10,651 nucleotides of DNA from a bacterium (lineage in GTDB: Bacteria > Cyanobacteriota > Vampirovibrionia > Obscuribacterales > Obscuribacteraceae): contig JAUIJG010000165.1 in assembly GCA_030431355.1 (NCBI GenBank), positions 1 to 10,651 of the forward strand, read 5' to 3'. The notes below the pieces were generated by a model, which saw nothing but the letters and a program-made list of their open reading frames with translations, searched no databases and was not told the DNA's origin. The position numbers and the translations under genes were made by a program. Shown here piece after piece: positions 1-6,203 of this stretch (positions within the stretch are counted from its first letter, which is position 1; each line of letters starts with the position of its first letter).

Positions 1-606
1 CGTCACAATCATGCTAATACCCGTGCGCTCAATCAGATTCGGGATGATGAACCCGGTTGACTTTCCAACACCTGTCCTACCACATACGATGGCATGCTGA
101 TATGTAGAGTGTTCGGGAAGCTGCAAGAAGAGATTGTTGCTGTAGGGAGTCAGAAGTAGCCGCTTTGAGTCCACTATTGGCGTTATCAGATTCGACTCTA
201 AGAGGTCGTCCTCATCAGCCCATTTTGCTGAGCCATGAATGTCGGTAGACTCGTACCATTCGCTGACTTCCTTGGCTTGCTCTGAGTCGTCTTGCAAAGC
301 AAGGATAATTTCGTCGGCTCTCTGCTCGCACTCGGCCGCAGTTCCCGAGCCTTCTTTTTCTTCTATTTTGACCGTGACTAGAGAGCCTTCAGAAGCCGGT
401 TTCCAAGAGAGCCTGAGCCGGTAGTTGTGATACCAATGGTCTGTATCAATGAGCTGCTTGCCTTTGTCTGCCGCTGTAAACTCCGCTCTGAGCTTGGCAT
501 AGCGAATATTTTGATAACCGAGTCTCTCAAGAGTGCCTGTCACGAGCTCGGCCATCTCATTTGGTTCAACAGGAACAATTCCCTTTGTTTCAAACCTGGC
601 TGTCAT
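1..606 (-). CDS. Type IV secretion coupling protein (VirD4/TraG-like ATPase), 3' part outside window
   Basis: Partial gene; the first 202 codons are visible and the frame stays open to the window edge. A VirD4/TraG-type stretch beginning HGSAKWADEDDLL (about residues 141-153) precedes a Walker A loop GRTGVGKS at residues 176-183, followed by GFIIPNLIERTG, the usual layout of T4SS coupling ATPases that bring the relaxase-DNA complex to the secretion channel. I see no membrane segment in the first 175 residues; instead there is an apparently soluble alpha/beta domain (about residues 10-105). Many VirD4 proteins have N-terminal membrane helices, so this is a soluble variant or it anchors through a partner. 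The ATG shares one base with the stop of the upstream RHH gene (TGATG), which indicates translational coupling in the mobilisation operon. Family assignment is firm; the exact subfamily is not. Confidence 0.86.
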   Translation of the reverse strand, partial: MTARFETKGIVPVEPNEMAELVTGTLERLGYQNIRYAKLRAEFTAADKGKQLIDTDHWYHNYRLRLSWKPASEGSLVTVKIEEKEGSGTAAECEQRADEIILALQDDSEQAKEVSEWYESTDIHGSAKWADEDDLLESNLITPIVDSKRLLLTPYSNNLFLQLPEHSTYQHAIVCGRTGVGKSTGFIIPNLIERTGISMIVT

Positions 607-1007
607 CAGCTTTCTGGCTCATAGTCGGATGCAAAAAATTTTTCCGCATACTTCATTGCTTTTCTGTCTCTTTCCTCCAGTCTTTCTATCTTTTCCTCTT
701 TGGTTAGAGGTGGCTTCTGTTGCAGATGCAGCCCCAGATCTATAATAAACTGGGTGGTTTGTTTTCCATAAAACCGGTTAGCTGCACTGCATAGAGCGCC
801 CTTAGTAATCAGGTCTTTCAATTCTTCTTCCATACTATTGATGCGTGCAAGTACGGCATTTAGCTCGGCTGGCTCACTTGGCGCCATGCCGATTTGAATG
901 ATCTCTTTCAATAAATCGGTCTTTGTTTTTCCTTCAGCCGCTGCTCTTTTCTCGATAGCCTCTGCTGTCGTCGGATCTAACCGTATAGAAAATGTCTTGT
1001 CTTTCAC
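606..1007 (-). CDS. Ribbon-helix-helix relaxosome accessory protein (second in operon)
   Basis: A 133-residue protein. Its first ~40 residues fit an RHH (CopG/Arc/MetJ-like) DNA-binding domain: a beta strand KTFSIRLDP followed by two helices, TTAEAIEKRAAAEG and KTKTDLLKEIIQIGM. The rest is helical and charged and ends in an acidic/basic tail (about residues 100-133) rich in K, E and R. It begins 3 nt after the relaxase stop codon and its own stop overlaps the coupling-protein start, so it is co-translated with both. Small RHH proteins in mobilisation operons commonly bind oriT and stimulate nicking, or repress the operon. That role is inferred from context; no DNA target can be read from the protein itself. 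Confidence 0.8.
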   Translation of the reverse strand: MKDKTFSIRLDPTTAEAIEKRAAAEGKTKTDLLKEIIQIGMAPSEPAELNAVLARINSMEEELKDLITKGALCSAANRFYGKQTTQFIIDLGLHLQQKPPLTKEEKIERLEERDRKAMKYAEKFFASDYEPES

Positions 1008-1010
1008 TTT

Positions 1011-2414
1011 TTAATACCCCGAATCATCGCCACGGTCGCCTCCGCCGTCCATTTCCATTTCGCCGCCAATATCAAAGTCAGGCTGGATTTCTATTTGTGT
1101 TTCGACATCTGTGATTGGTGGGTCGCCCTGGGCGCCAAGATCGGGAACCAAGTCAGCTTCTACTTCTTTGTCCTCTCCCTTATCCAAAGAGTCATCTCTA
1201 GGCTCTACAAGATGCTCGAACTCCAACTCATCACCTACATCTTTGTCAGTCTCAACATCTATTTCCTTGTCGGCTGCTCTGTCTTTAGAATCATCCCTCG
1301 GTTCTACAAGGTGCTCGAACTCAAAATCATCAAATTTGCCAGGTTCTTTCTGAGGCTCAGCAATAAGCTCTTTGTCCTTATCCTCGAGCTTAAGCTCATC
1401 GTCTCTCTCTGGCTCCTCTTTGAGATCGTCGATGCGATCATAGATAGGAGCTTCTTTGAAGAGGTATTGATAGTCTATTCTTTCGCCCTCCTGGGCGTAC
1501 TCGATGTCGTTCATAAGTTTGTCGAAGCTATTTTTTTGATGGATTTCTGCCCTGAAGGCTTCTTGAGCCTTGTCTAGTTGCTTAAGCTCCTCGGCCACCT
1601 GGTCGGCCATATCTGGATTTATCTTTCCAATAAGCTCCCAGCGCTCTCTCGCCGTATGCAACTGTGTTCGTTCATGGTCTTCCAGGTGCCTACCAGCCAT
1701 CTCCGTTTGATACTGCTTGCCGGTCATTCGATGGAGGTCGCCACGGGGCTGGTCGCTGAACGTCTTTCTAAGCTCCTTGTCGAGCTGCTCCCATTCCATC
1801 CGGTCCTGTAGGGCTCGCTCGGAGCGTTCTCGATCTTTGCCGCTTCCATATTCAAAACGCTCAATTTCCTTGTTCAGCCACTTCTTATCGAGCGTCTTGT
1901 ATTCTTTGCTGTCAAGGACTCTTTGCCCCTCAGAATCGAGATAACGGTCAAGACCGTGCTCTCTATCCATGTAGACATCTCCAGCGGCCCTGATGGCTCT
2001 GTAGTCGTTAGTATTGAGCCTAACTAGACCACCTTCTTTGTCTTGCCCCATAACGCAAACGTGAATATGAGAATGGTCGGTATTCCTGTGATCGATGGCG
2101 TACCAGCTAAGGGGTTGCCCCTTTCTATCGGAAAGCTCCTGCATTGTCTCTCGGGTGAATTCTTTGAGGTCCGTATCGTTGATTCCGGGAGACAAGACAA
2201 TGCGATGCATCACGGCGTATCTTGGGTCCTGAGAATCTATGTGGTCTCTTATCTCGCTTCGGGAAACTTCGTCTTTCGTGTCGCTGAAAAAGGCCCGCTC
2301 GTTGTCGTCCTTGTCCCGTCCTGGGCGATGCTCGATGTACTTGATGTGGGCGTGAGCCTTGCTCACTCCCGACGCCCCTTTGACATAGTTTCCTTTCGCT
2401 ATTACTTTGCTCAC
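1011..2414 (-). CDS. MOBP-type relaxase / mobilisation nuclease
   Basis: A 467-residue relaxase (Relaxase/VirD2-like nuclease). Motif I is represented by HIKYIEHRPG with Tyr26 the likely nicking tyrosine. The metal-binding histidine motif is at residues 108-119 (DHRNTDHSHIHV; H109, H114, H116, H118). The N-terminal ~160 residues would cut oriT and stay covalently attached to the 5' end. Residues ~170-330 are helical and highly charged. From ~330 onward the tail is very acidic and contains the motif FEHLVEPRDDS twice, at 366-376 and 399-409. It ends in a Gly/Asp-rich segment. Its ATG overlaps the upstream RHH stop by 4 bp (ATGA), so start choice is clear. A cognate oriT with a MOBP-style nick motif lies just upstream of the operon. 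Confidence 0.88.
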   Translation of the reverse strand: MSKVIAKGNYVKGASGVSKAHAHIKYIEHRPGRDKDDNERAFFSDTKDEVSRSEIRDHIDSQDPRYAVMHRIVLSPGINDTDLKEFTRETMQELSDRKGQPLSWYAIDHRNTDHSHIHVCVMGQDKEGGLVRLNTNDYRAIRAAGDVYMDREHGLDRYLDSEGQRVLDSKEYKTLDKKWLNKEIERFEYGSGKDRERSERALQDRMEWEQLDKELRKTFSDQPRGDLHRMTGKQYQTEMAGRHLEDHERTQLHTARERWELIGKINPDMADQVAEELKQLDKAQEAFRAEIHQKNSFDKLMNDIEYAQEGERIDYQYLFKEAPIYDRIDDLKEEPERDDELKLEDKDKELIAEPQKEPGKFDDFEFEHLVEPRDDSKDRAADKEIDVETDKDVGDELEFEHLVEPRDDSLDKGEDKEVEADLVPDLGAQGDPPITDVETQIEIQPDFDIGGEMEMDGGGDRGDDSGY

Positions 2415-2803
2415 GGCTTAAGCTTCTTCGCTTTCTCTGCAAGCTCGTCTTCTTGCTTGTTGAGTTTGTTCTGTAGTCGTTTGACGGCCGAGATGTAGCA
2501 CTCGGTAAATAACTCGTCCCTTCCATCTTGGTCAGCCCGGCTCCAGAAGAGTTGATGGAGCGTGCCGACATCCAAGCCGACCTTCACAATGAGCTTGGCT
2601 ATCCGGTCTTCCATTTTTTTGATCCGTTGCTCAACGGCCGACTCTCTTTCATCTAGAATTTTGTTTTCCTGATGGTCCAGATAGAATCGAATCGCCTCTC
2701 GAGCAACCTCGGTTTTTGTCCTTTGCTTCAGTCGGCAAAACTGGTCTAATCGAATGTAATCGGACTCGCTTAGCTTGGTATCTACTGTTGGTCGCCTGGG
2801 CAT
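2411..2803 (-). CDS. Ribbon-helix-helix relaxosome protein / likely operon regulator (first in operon)
   Basis: 130 residues if it starts at the ATG at 2803, which I prefer: it is preceded by AGGTGA four bases upstream and gives MPRRPTVDTKL. A start six codons earlier lacks such a site. Residues 4-45 fit an RHH fold (strand PTVDTKLSESDYIRLDQF, then helices with TKTEVAREAIRFYLDH). Residues ~50-80 look like a coiled coil with ERESAVEQRIKKMEDRI, and the C-terminus is Lys-rich. It is the first gene of the mobilisation operon and sits directly beside oriT, whose TTTGTCCG and TGAATACA repeats overlap its promoter region. By analogy with MOBP plasmids it probably binds oriT, recruits the relaxase and represses its own operon. 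Which repeat it binds is not known. Confidence 0.82.
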   Translation of the reverse strand: MPRRPTVDTKLSESDYIRLDQFCRLKQRTKTEVAREAIRFYLDHQENKILDERESAVEQRIKKMEDRIAKLIVKVGLDVGTLHQLFWSRADQDGRDELFTECYISAVKRLQNKLNKQEDELAEKAKKLKP

Positions 2804-2812
2804 AAAATCACC

Positions 2813-2938
2813 TGAATACAAACTTTGTCCGGTACTGAATACAAATATATTACCATATTCTAAGATTTTGTCCGTCTTGATTTCATATTATGGGGTAGCT
2901 TTGTCCGTTAGTAAATACAGGCAATATTCTTGTATTCA
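2813..2938. repeat. TGAATACA repeats, direct and inverted
   Basis: TGAATACAAA occurs at 2813-2822 and 2836-2845. A variant TAAATACAGG starts at 2912, and an inverted copy (TGTATTCA) is at 2931-2938. They interleave with the TTTGTCCG set. The first copy sits directly in front of the ribosome site of the first mobilisation gene, suggesting an operator. A second DNA-binding partner (the other RHH protein) is a reasonable guess. Confidence 0.5.
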
Positions 2939-2951
2939 CTATTTTTGTCCG
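2824..2951 (+). repeat. Four direct TTTGTCCG repeats (iteron-like) in oriT
   Basis: TTTGTCCG occurs at 2824-2831, 2867-2874, 2900-2907 and 2944-2951. Start-to-start distances are 43, 33 and 44 bp, close to 4, 3 and 4 turns of DNA, so all copies face the same side of the helix. The last copy ends 8 bp before the nick motif. They are likely binding sites for one of the RHH proteins in relaxosome assembly and for repression of the mobilisation promoter. An iteron role in replication is possible but no replication gene is visible. Confidence 0.7.
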
Positions 2952-3151
2952 TATTTCTTTATCCTGCCGTACCAAGCGCTCCGCTCCATTGGCACGGTCG
3001 GGCGTAGCCCGGGCTGCCGCCTCCGGAGTGCGTAGTGTGACCGCTAAAGCAACATCTAGGCCGTCTCGATCCACCGCCTCCCTCGTTGCCAGAATCGGAA
3101 AATTATAGGGTCGATACAATTTATGGAAAGGAGGTCTAGTTGTTTAGATAA

Positions 3152-3457
3152 ATGGTGAAAGTGATGATAGAAGAAAATTTTGAAGGTGCTTTATACGCGT
3201 TAGTTCCATTGGCCTGTTGTACTGGTTTTGAGATTCCGGTTGATGAGTTAGCAGTGATTCATTCTGATTGTATATACAGTCCGACCGAAGATGGCGTTAA
3301 CCTAGCAGCATATGGTGTCGGCTGGTTCTCGGGTCTAGCCGGTGGAATAATTGGCGGACCCTCCGCTTTGAAGGCAGGCAAAAGACTACACAAGCATAAG
3401 AAAACCGTTGACTGGTACCAAACCAAGCACGGCAAGAAAATGAAGAAACCCAAGTAA
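3152..3457 (+). CDS. Unknown small protein with Gly-rich hydrophobic segment
   Basis: 101 residues; I do not recognise the family. Residues ~8-25 are moderately hydrophobic and contain a Cys pair (ACCTG). Residues ~50-72 form a glycine-rich hydrophobic stretch (GVGWFSGLAGGIIGG) that could span or insert in a membrane, and the C-terminus is strongly basic (HKHKK, KHGKKMKKPK). A topology with a basic cytoplasmic tail is possible. The ATG immediately follows a TAA stop. The strong AAAGGAGGT at 3127-3135 is 16 nt away, too far for ideal use, and fits instead a tiny TTG-initiated three-codon frame at 3140-3151. It is the first gene transcribed from oriT into the plus-strand operon, and its stop is 4 nt from the next start. 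Confidence 0.6.
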   Translation: MVKVMIEENFEGALYALVPLACCTGFEIPVDELAVIHSDCIYSPTEDGVNLAAYGVGWFSGLAGGIIGGPSALKAGKRLHKHKKTVDWYQTKHGKKMKKPK

Positions 3458-3461
3458 GACT

Positions 3462-4178
3462 GTGGAATTGAACAGTTACAGACAGGCTCTTCGTTGCTTC
3501 AATGGACTTACAATGGAGGGTTTAACAGTGGACTTCAATCTTTTCGAGCTTGCATCCAGAGTTAGTCAAAGACTGCAAGAGGCCAATGAAGACAAATCAG
3601 CTTGTGATTCATCAGACAAGTTGAGCAAGGAATCACATAGTTTTTCTATCTTAAACAAGGCAGAGAAGGCTTTAGAGCATGGTGATAGAGATGAGGCAGC
3701 TCATCAATATAAGCGGGAGATGTTCTTCTCTCAAAAGGCTATGGAGCCTCAAAATCGCTTTGCCAGTGCGGCAAGTGCGGGTATTAGAGCAATAAAAGAA
3801 GGACTACCTAGCGAGGAAGTTTCCTGGAGGGTCGATAGCACCCTTTTGAATCTGGAAGGTAATTCGAATTACTATGATTCAAGAGAGATACCGCTCAATC
3901 CAGGCGAGAAAGCCGTTAGCAGTTTTCGTCATCGGGAAATTGTAGAATCGTACTGCGACTATCAGCTAAACAAGGTGATTCCGCAAGATCTGGACAATGG
4001 CTTTAAAGAGTCATCGTTGCGAAATCTCAGACAATGTATTTACTTGGCGGATAAGTACATTCCAGACCTTCTTCATAAAGATAATTACGAAGCAGCGGCT
4101 AGAGATGGTTTATTAATGCTGGAGGATGGGGCCCTGGCGCCAAAAGTCAAATGGGCAATAGAAAGTCATCTGGAGTGA
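3462..4178 (+). CDS. Unknown protein with an internal ~27-residue repeat
   Basis: 238 residues from GTG 3462, which lies 4 nt after the previous stop and implies coupling. A second GTG at 3528 has a better ribosome site (GGAGGG, 7 nt upstream) and would give 216 residues; I cannot decide between them. The protein is mostly helical and charged, with no membrane segment. Residues 103-129 and 212-238 look like copies of one module: AA..G near the start, (K/E)(E/D)G, V.W, (D/E)S.L, with 8 identities in 27 and many conservative changes. Such short alpha-helical repeats suggest protein-protein contact. It may work with the preceding small protein, given their spacing. Function is unknown. Confidence 0.65.
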   Translation: MELNSYRQALRCFNGLTMEGLTVDFNLFELASRVSQRLQEANEDKSACDSSDKLSKESHSFSILNKAEKALEHGDRDEAAHQYKREMFFSQKAMEPQNRFASAASAGIRAIKEGLPSEEVSWRVDSTLLNLEGNSNYYDSREIPLNPGEKAVSSFRHREIVESYCDYQLNKVIPQDLDNGFKESSLRNLRQCIYLADKYIPDLLHKDNYEAAARDGLLMLEDGALAPKVKWAIESHLE

Positions 4179-4189
4179 CTGATTGAAAC

Positions 4190-4843
4190 TTGCCACTTAA
4201 GTCAAGAGTATATTTGTTGACATCCAAGCCACTGGACGTTATACTTAACGTAGATGTTAAGTACCACACAGGAGGCAAGCTAATCAATCTGCATTTCGAT
4301 GAAAACGGGCTGTTGCCGGCAGGCGAGTATCCGATGAGTCTGGATGATTTAGAACAGTCTATTTTGGTCACAGGAGAAGAAGAAATTGAAGGAGCCTGGG
4401 ATACAAAGTGGCGACTCAAACTCGTTAAAAATCTCCGAGTCTTGGTTAAACAACTTTGGGATGAAGGCATAACAGACATCTTCATTGATGGTTCATTTGC
4501 AACTGACAAACTCCGCCCTGGTGACATAGATGGCTACTTTGTAGTTGAGAAACCAGAGGAAATGATTGACAGCGATTTTGAAAATGAACTGTGCATTAGG
4601 TTGAACAAGCATGATGAGCACAATGTTTGGACCTGGAAAGACAAAGATAGAAAACGTCCGTCTGAAGCAGAGAAGGGGCAGTTGCCGATGTGGTGGCAAT
4701 ACCACGTTGAAATGTGGCCTGAATACGGTCAATGGAGTGGGCAGATACATCCGATAACAGAAGAGAAGCTGACCCACGCACAGCTATTTAGAGTAACGAA
4801 ACAAGGCGAGGAAAAAGGAATAATCAAGCTATTGAAGAAGTAG
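4190..4843 (+). CDS. DUF6932-like nucleotidyltransferase-fold protein (toxin-antitoxin-type partner)
   Basis: The signature IFIDGSFATDKLRPGDIDGYF (about residues 97-117 counted from 4190) matches the GS...DxD core of nucleotidyltransferase-fold proteins, and the preceding FDENGLLPAGEY plus the C-terminal KGIIKLLKK resemble DUF6932 proteins. GS and D.D would bind nucleotide and metal; the transferred group and target are unknown. The start is unclear. TTG 4190 has only a distant GGAG, and it adds ~31 residues before the point where I would expect the family to begin. A GGAGG at 4271-4275 sits 7 nt before ATC 4283, which would be a rare start codon placed at the expected N-terminus. It is followed after 21 nt by an XRE regulator, a pairing typical of toxin-antitoxin-like modules. 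Confidence 0.75.
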   Translation: MPLKSRVYLLTSKPLDVILNVDVKYHTGGKLINLHFDENGLLPAGEYPMSLDDLEQSILVTGEEEIEGAWDTKWRLKLVKNLRVLVKQLWDEGITDIFIDGSFATDKLRPGDIDGYFVVEKPEEMIDSDFENELCIRLNKHDEHNVWTWKDKDRKRPSEAEKGQLPMWWQYHVEMWPEYGQWSGQIHPITEEKLTHAQLFRVTKQGEEKGIIKLLKK

Positions 4844-4864
4844 CGCTCCATAAGGAGGAGCACC

Positions 4865-5281
4865 ATGTTAAGAAATGACAGAGAATTGAAAGCAGCCAAG
4901 AAACAGCTTTCCAAACTAAATGAACTATATGAAACTCAAATGAAGGACCTGAAACAAAAAGGTCTAACAGAGGAGCAAGCCAAAGACTCCTTGTCGTCAT
5001 CTTTTACCTACGCAAGGCAGTGTCAAGAAGAAATCGAACTATACGAGAAGCTGAAAAAAGGCGAACTGCCTCCGGAGAACGCCTTCTCTACAAGAGGAAA
5101 GTACTTTGTTGCTGCAAGAATAGCTCGAGGTATGACACAGCGGGAACTTGCGCTTAAGTTAGGAGCGAAGGAATCTTCAGTATCGCGAGATGAAAGAAAT
5201 GAGTATCACGGAATATCCATGGAAAAAATGGATAAGCTAGCGGCAGTTCTAGATCTGAAGGTACTTATTGAAAGCGCATGA
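4865..5281 (+). CDS. XRE-family regulator with N-terminal coiled coil (antitoxin-like)
   Basis: 138 residues. The N-terminal half (about residues 5-70) is a charged helical/coiled-coil region. Residues ~78-135 form an HTH_3 (Cro/C1) domain with ARIARGMTQRELALKLGA and the recognition-helix stretch SSVSRDERNEYHGIS. The ATG has an excellent AAGGAGGAG site 5 nt upstream. It lies 21 nt downstream of the nucleotidyltransferase-fold gene and probably shares its transcript. By family habit it would repress the operon and perhaps neutralise the partner. No separate operator can be identified with confidence. It is the last gene before a strong bidirectional terminator. Confidence 0.82.
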   Translation: MLRNDRELKAAKKQLSKLNELYETQMKDLKQKGLTEEQAKDSLSSSFTYARQCQEEIELYEKLKKGELPPENAFSTRGKYFVAARIARGMTQRELALKLGAKESSVSRDERNEYHGISMEKMDKLAAVLDLKVLIESA

Positions 5282-5301
5282 ACGAAGCGTTCCAAGAAAG
5301 T

Positions 5302-5335
5302 AAAAGAGCAGGGACCAGATAGCCCCTGCTCTTTT
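5302..5335. terminator. Bidirectional Rho-independent terminator
   Basis: A perfect 12-bp stem (AAAAGAGCAGGG, 5302-5313, with its complement at 5324-5335) closes a 10-nt loop, with A-tract on one side and T-tract on the other. It sits between convergent genes, the XRE regulator and the SSB gene, and can serve both. Confidence 0.9.
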
Positions 5336-5350
5336 AGCTAGGTTATTCAG

Positions 5351-5737
5351 TTAAGCACTCTTTAGAGAGGGCTCCGAGTCCGGCTGATTATCCTGATTTG
5401 TTGGCTTTTTGCCACAAAGATGAAAGCTCGTAAGCTTGATTACCGGCTTGGTTATCTTCACCTTCAGACCGTCTTCTTCGTCGTTTTTCGTATAGCTGGA
5501 TATGGCTAGCCTTCCGTTGATAACAACCTCTCTGCCTTTGGTGATAGTTTTGAGAACTCTGTCGCCGAGACCGTTCCAAGCATCTATATCTATCCAGAGT
5601 GTCTTCTGCTCGTCGGAATTGGAAGAGAATTCCTTGACAGCAACAGAGAACTTAACCACTTTGTTTCCAGTGTCTCCGAAAGTGACGGTGTGAGGTTTCT
5701 GACCGACTCGTCCAACGATAGTGATTGAATTATTCAT
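5351..5737 (-). CDS. ssb: Single-stranded DNA-binding protein (SSB)
   Basis: 128 residues from ATG 5737, chosen because GGAGGTG lies 10-11 nt upstream. An in-frame ATG six codons earlier has no ribosome site and overlaps this one. The OB-fold pattern is clear: MNNSITIVGRVGQKP, KVVKFSVAVKEF, LWIDIDAWNGLGDRV, KGREVVINGRLAISSYT and the closing KITKPVIKL strand (about residues 1-105). It binds ssDNA as an oligomer. The C-terminus (DSEPSLKSA) lacks the acidic DDDIPF-type tip that recruits host partners in chromosomal SSB, so it may only coat DNA or act dominantly. SSB genes are a hallmark of plasmid leading regions, which fits this gene's place and strand relative to oriT. A large hairpin element sits just upstream. 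Confidence 0.92.
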   Translation of the reverse strand: MNNSITIVGRVGQKPHTVTFGDTGNKVVKFSVAVKEFSSNSDEQKTLWIDIDAWNGLGDRVLKTITKGREVVINGRLAISSYTKNDEEDGLKVKITKPVIKLTSFHLCGKKPTNQDNQPDSEPSLKSA

Positions 5738-5764
5738 TAGTGACTGCACCTCCATTTGTGCTTT

Positions 5765-5870
5765 GGTGCCGCCAAAAAGACGCGGCTTTTCTCGGTCTGC
5801 ATGGTCGAGCGCAGCGAGCCTCCGCAGGAGGTCGCCTTGCAGACCGAGAAAGCTGTGTCACCCTTGCACC
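5765..5870. promoter_or_regulatory. Large dyad element upstream of ssb
   Basis: A perfect 14-bp inverted repeat (5788-5801 with 5838-5851, TTTCTCGGTCTGCA) encloses a 36-nt loop that itself folds (CCTCC-GCA-GGAGG flanked by GCGA/TCGC). Outer GGTGC/GCACC pairs at 5765-5769 and 5866-5870 may extend it. On the minus strand the loop's 3' side reads CGCTCGACC followed by GCAGA, resembling CGCTTGACC...GCAGA of the two dyads near 6.8 and 7.4 kb, and it lies ~51 nt from the ssb start. It may be a divergent relative of those elements, an mRNA leader structure, or a terminator. Confidence 0.6.
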
Positions 5871-5934
5871 ATATAAGCCAGATGGGGGTTGCAGTCCACA
5901 GGTATAATTCCAGTCTTCAAAAGGGCTAGATGTG

Positions 5935-6186
5935 TCAAGAGCCAGCTATGGTCTCTCTTTCGGACTGCCAGGAAGCAATTGTCTCTTTAATTACTGATGC
6001 AGACTCTGTAGTCATCGAGACAAGCCCACGCTGGTGATAGTTGATTCTAAGCCAGAGACCGTGACAAGTTCCATAACCGAAAGTATGGATGGCTTTCAAC
6101 TTTTTCTTGCCTTCAAGGAGTCGAAAAACGACGATGCCATTTTCGTCCATGTGAGTCATAATCTGCCTTTTCAGTGCTTTTTTCAT
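5935..6186 (-). CDS. Unknown 83-residue protein
   Basis: I do not recognise the family. It has a basic N-terminus (MKKALKRQ), a central strand-rich region (GIVVFRLLEGKKKLKAIHTFGYG, roughly residues 17-39, then LWLRINYHQRGLVSM) and a C-terminal helix (SASVIKETIASWQSERE). There is no signal peptide or membrane helix. Composition and layout suggest a small soluble alpha/beta protein. The ATG has AAAGGAG about 10 nt upstream. A strong terminator hairpin ends only a few bases before that ribosome site, so expression needs read-through, an internal promoter in the sigma gene, or regulated termination. Its position between ssb and the sigma factor places it in the putative leading region. Confidence 0.65.
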   Translation of the reverse strand: MKKALKRQIMTHMDENGIVVFRLLEGKKKLKAIHTFGYGTCHGLWLRINYHQRGLVSMTTESASVIKETIASWQSERETIAGS

Positions 6187-6203
6187 CTTCTTGTTTCTCC
6201 TTT

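Larger units (their letters stand above)
2804..3062. other. Origin of transfer (oriT) with intergenic regulatory region
   Basis: Non-coding stretch between the divergent mobilisation operon and the plus-strand operon. The + strand carries TATCCTG/CCG at 2960-2969, matching the YATCCTG/Y nick consensus of IncP-type (MOBP) origins, so the predicted nick is between 2966 and 2967. An imperfect 9-bp inverted repeat follows immediately (2967-2975 with 2989-2997, one mismatch). A 5-bp GC hairpin with a GTA loop (2999-3011) and the palindrome CTCCGGAG come next. Upstream lie four TTTGTCCG repeats and several TGAATACA repeats. The relaxase and RHH genes next door support the call. In-frame start codons and good ribosome sites are absent here. 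The right boundary is uncertain. Confidence 0.75.

Noticed and set aside
1095..1577. 160-codon plus-strand frame
   Set aside because: It is antisense to the acidic relaxase tail; its hydrophobic composition comes from the complement of Glu/Asp/Lys codons, and the coding evidence on the minus strand is far stronger.
2043..2571. Long frames on both strands overlapping the relaxase N-terminus (2043-2498 plus; 2125-2571 minus)
   Set aside because: They overlap the relaxase catalytic domain and the RHH gene, have low-complexity Ser/Arg-rich translations and no supporting ribosome sites.
2824..2951. TTTGTCCG repeats as replication-origin iterons
   Set aside because: No replication initiator gene is visible and the array ends 8 bp from a nick motif beside a relaxase operon, so an oriT role is favoured, though not excluded as dual.
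3086..3120. Promoter for the plus-strand operon using TTGCCA and TACAAT
   Set aside because: The spacing is 23 bp, too long for a sigma70 promoter; the real promoter was not found by eye.
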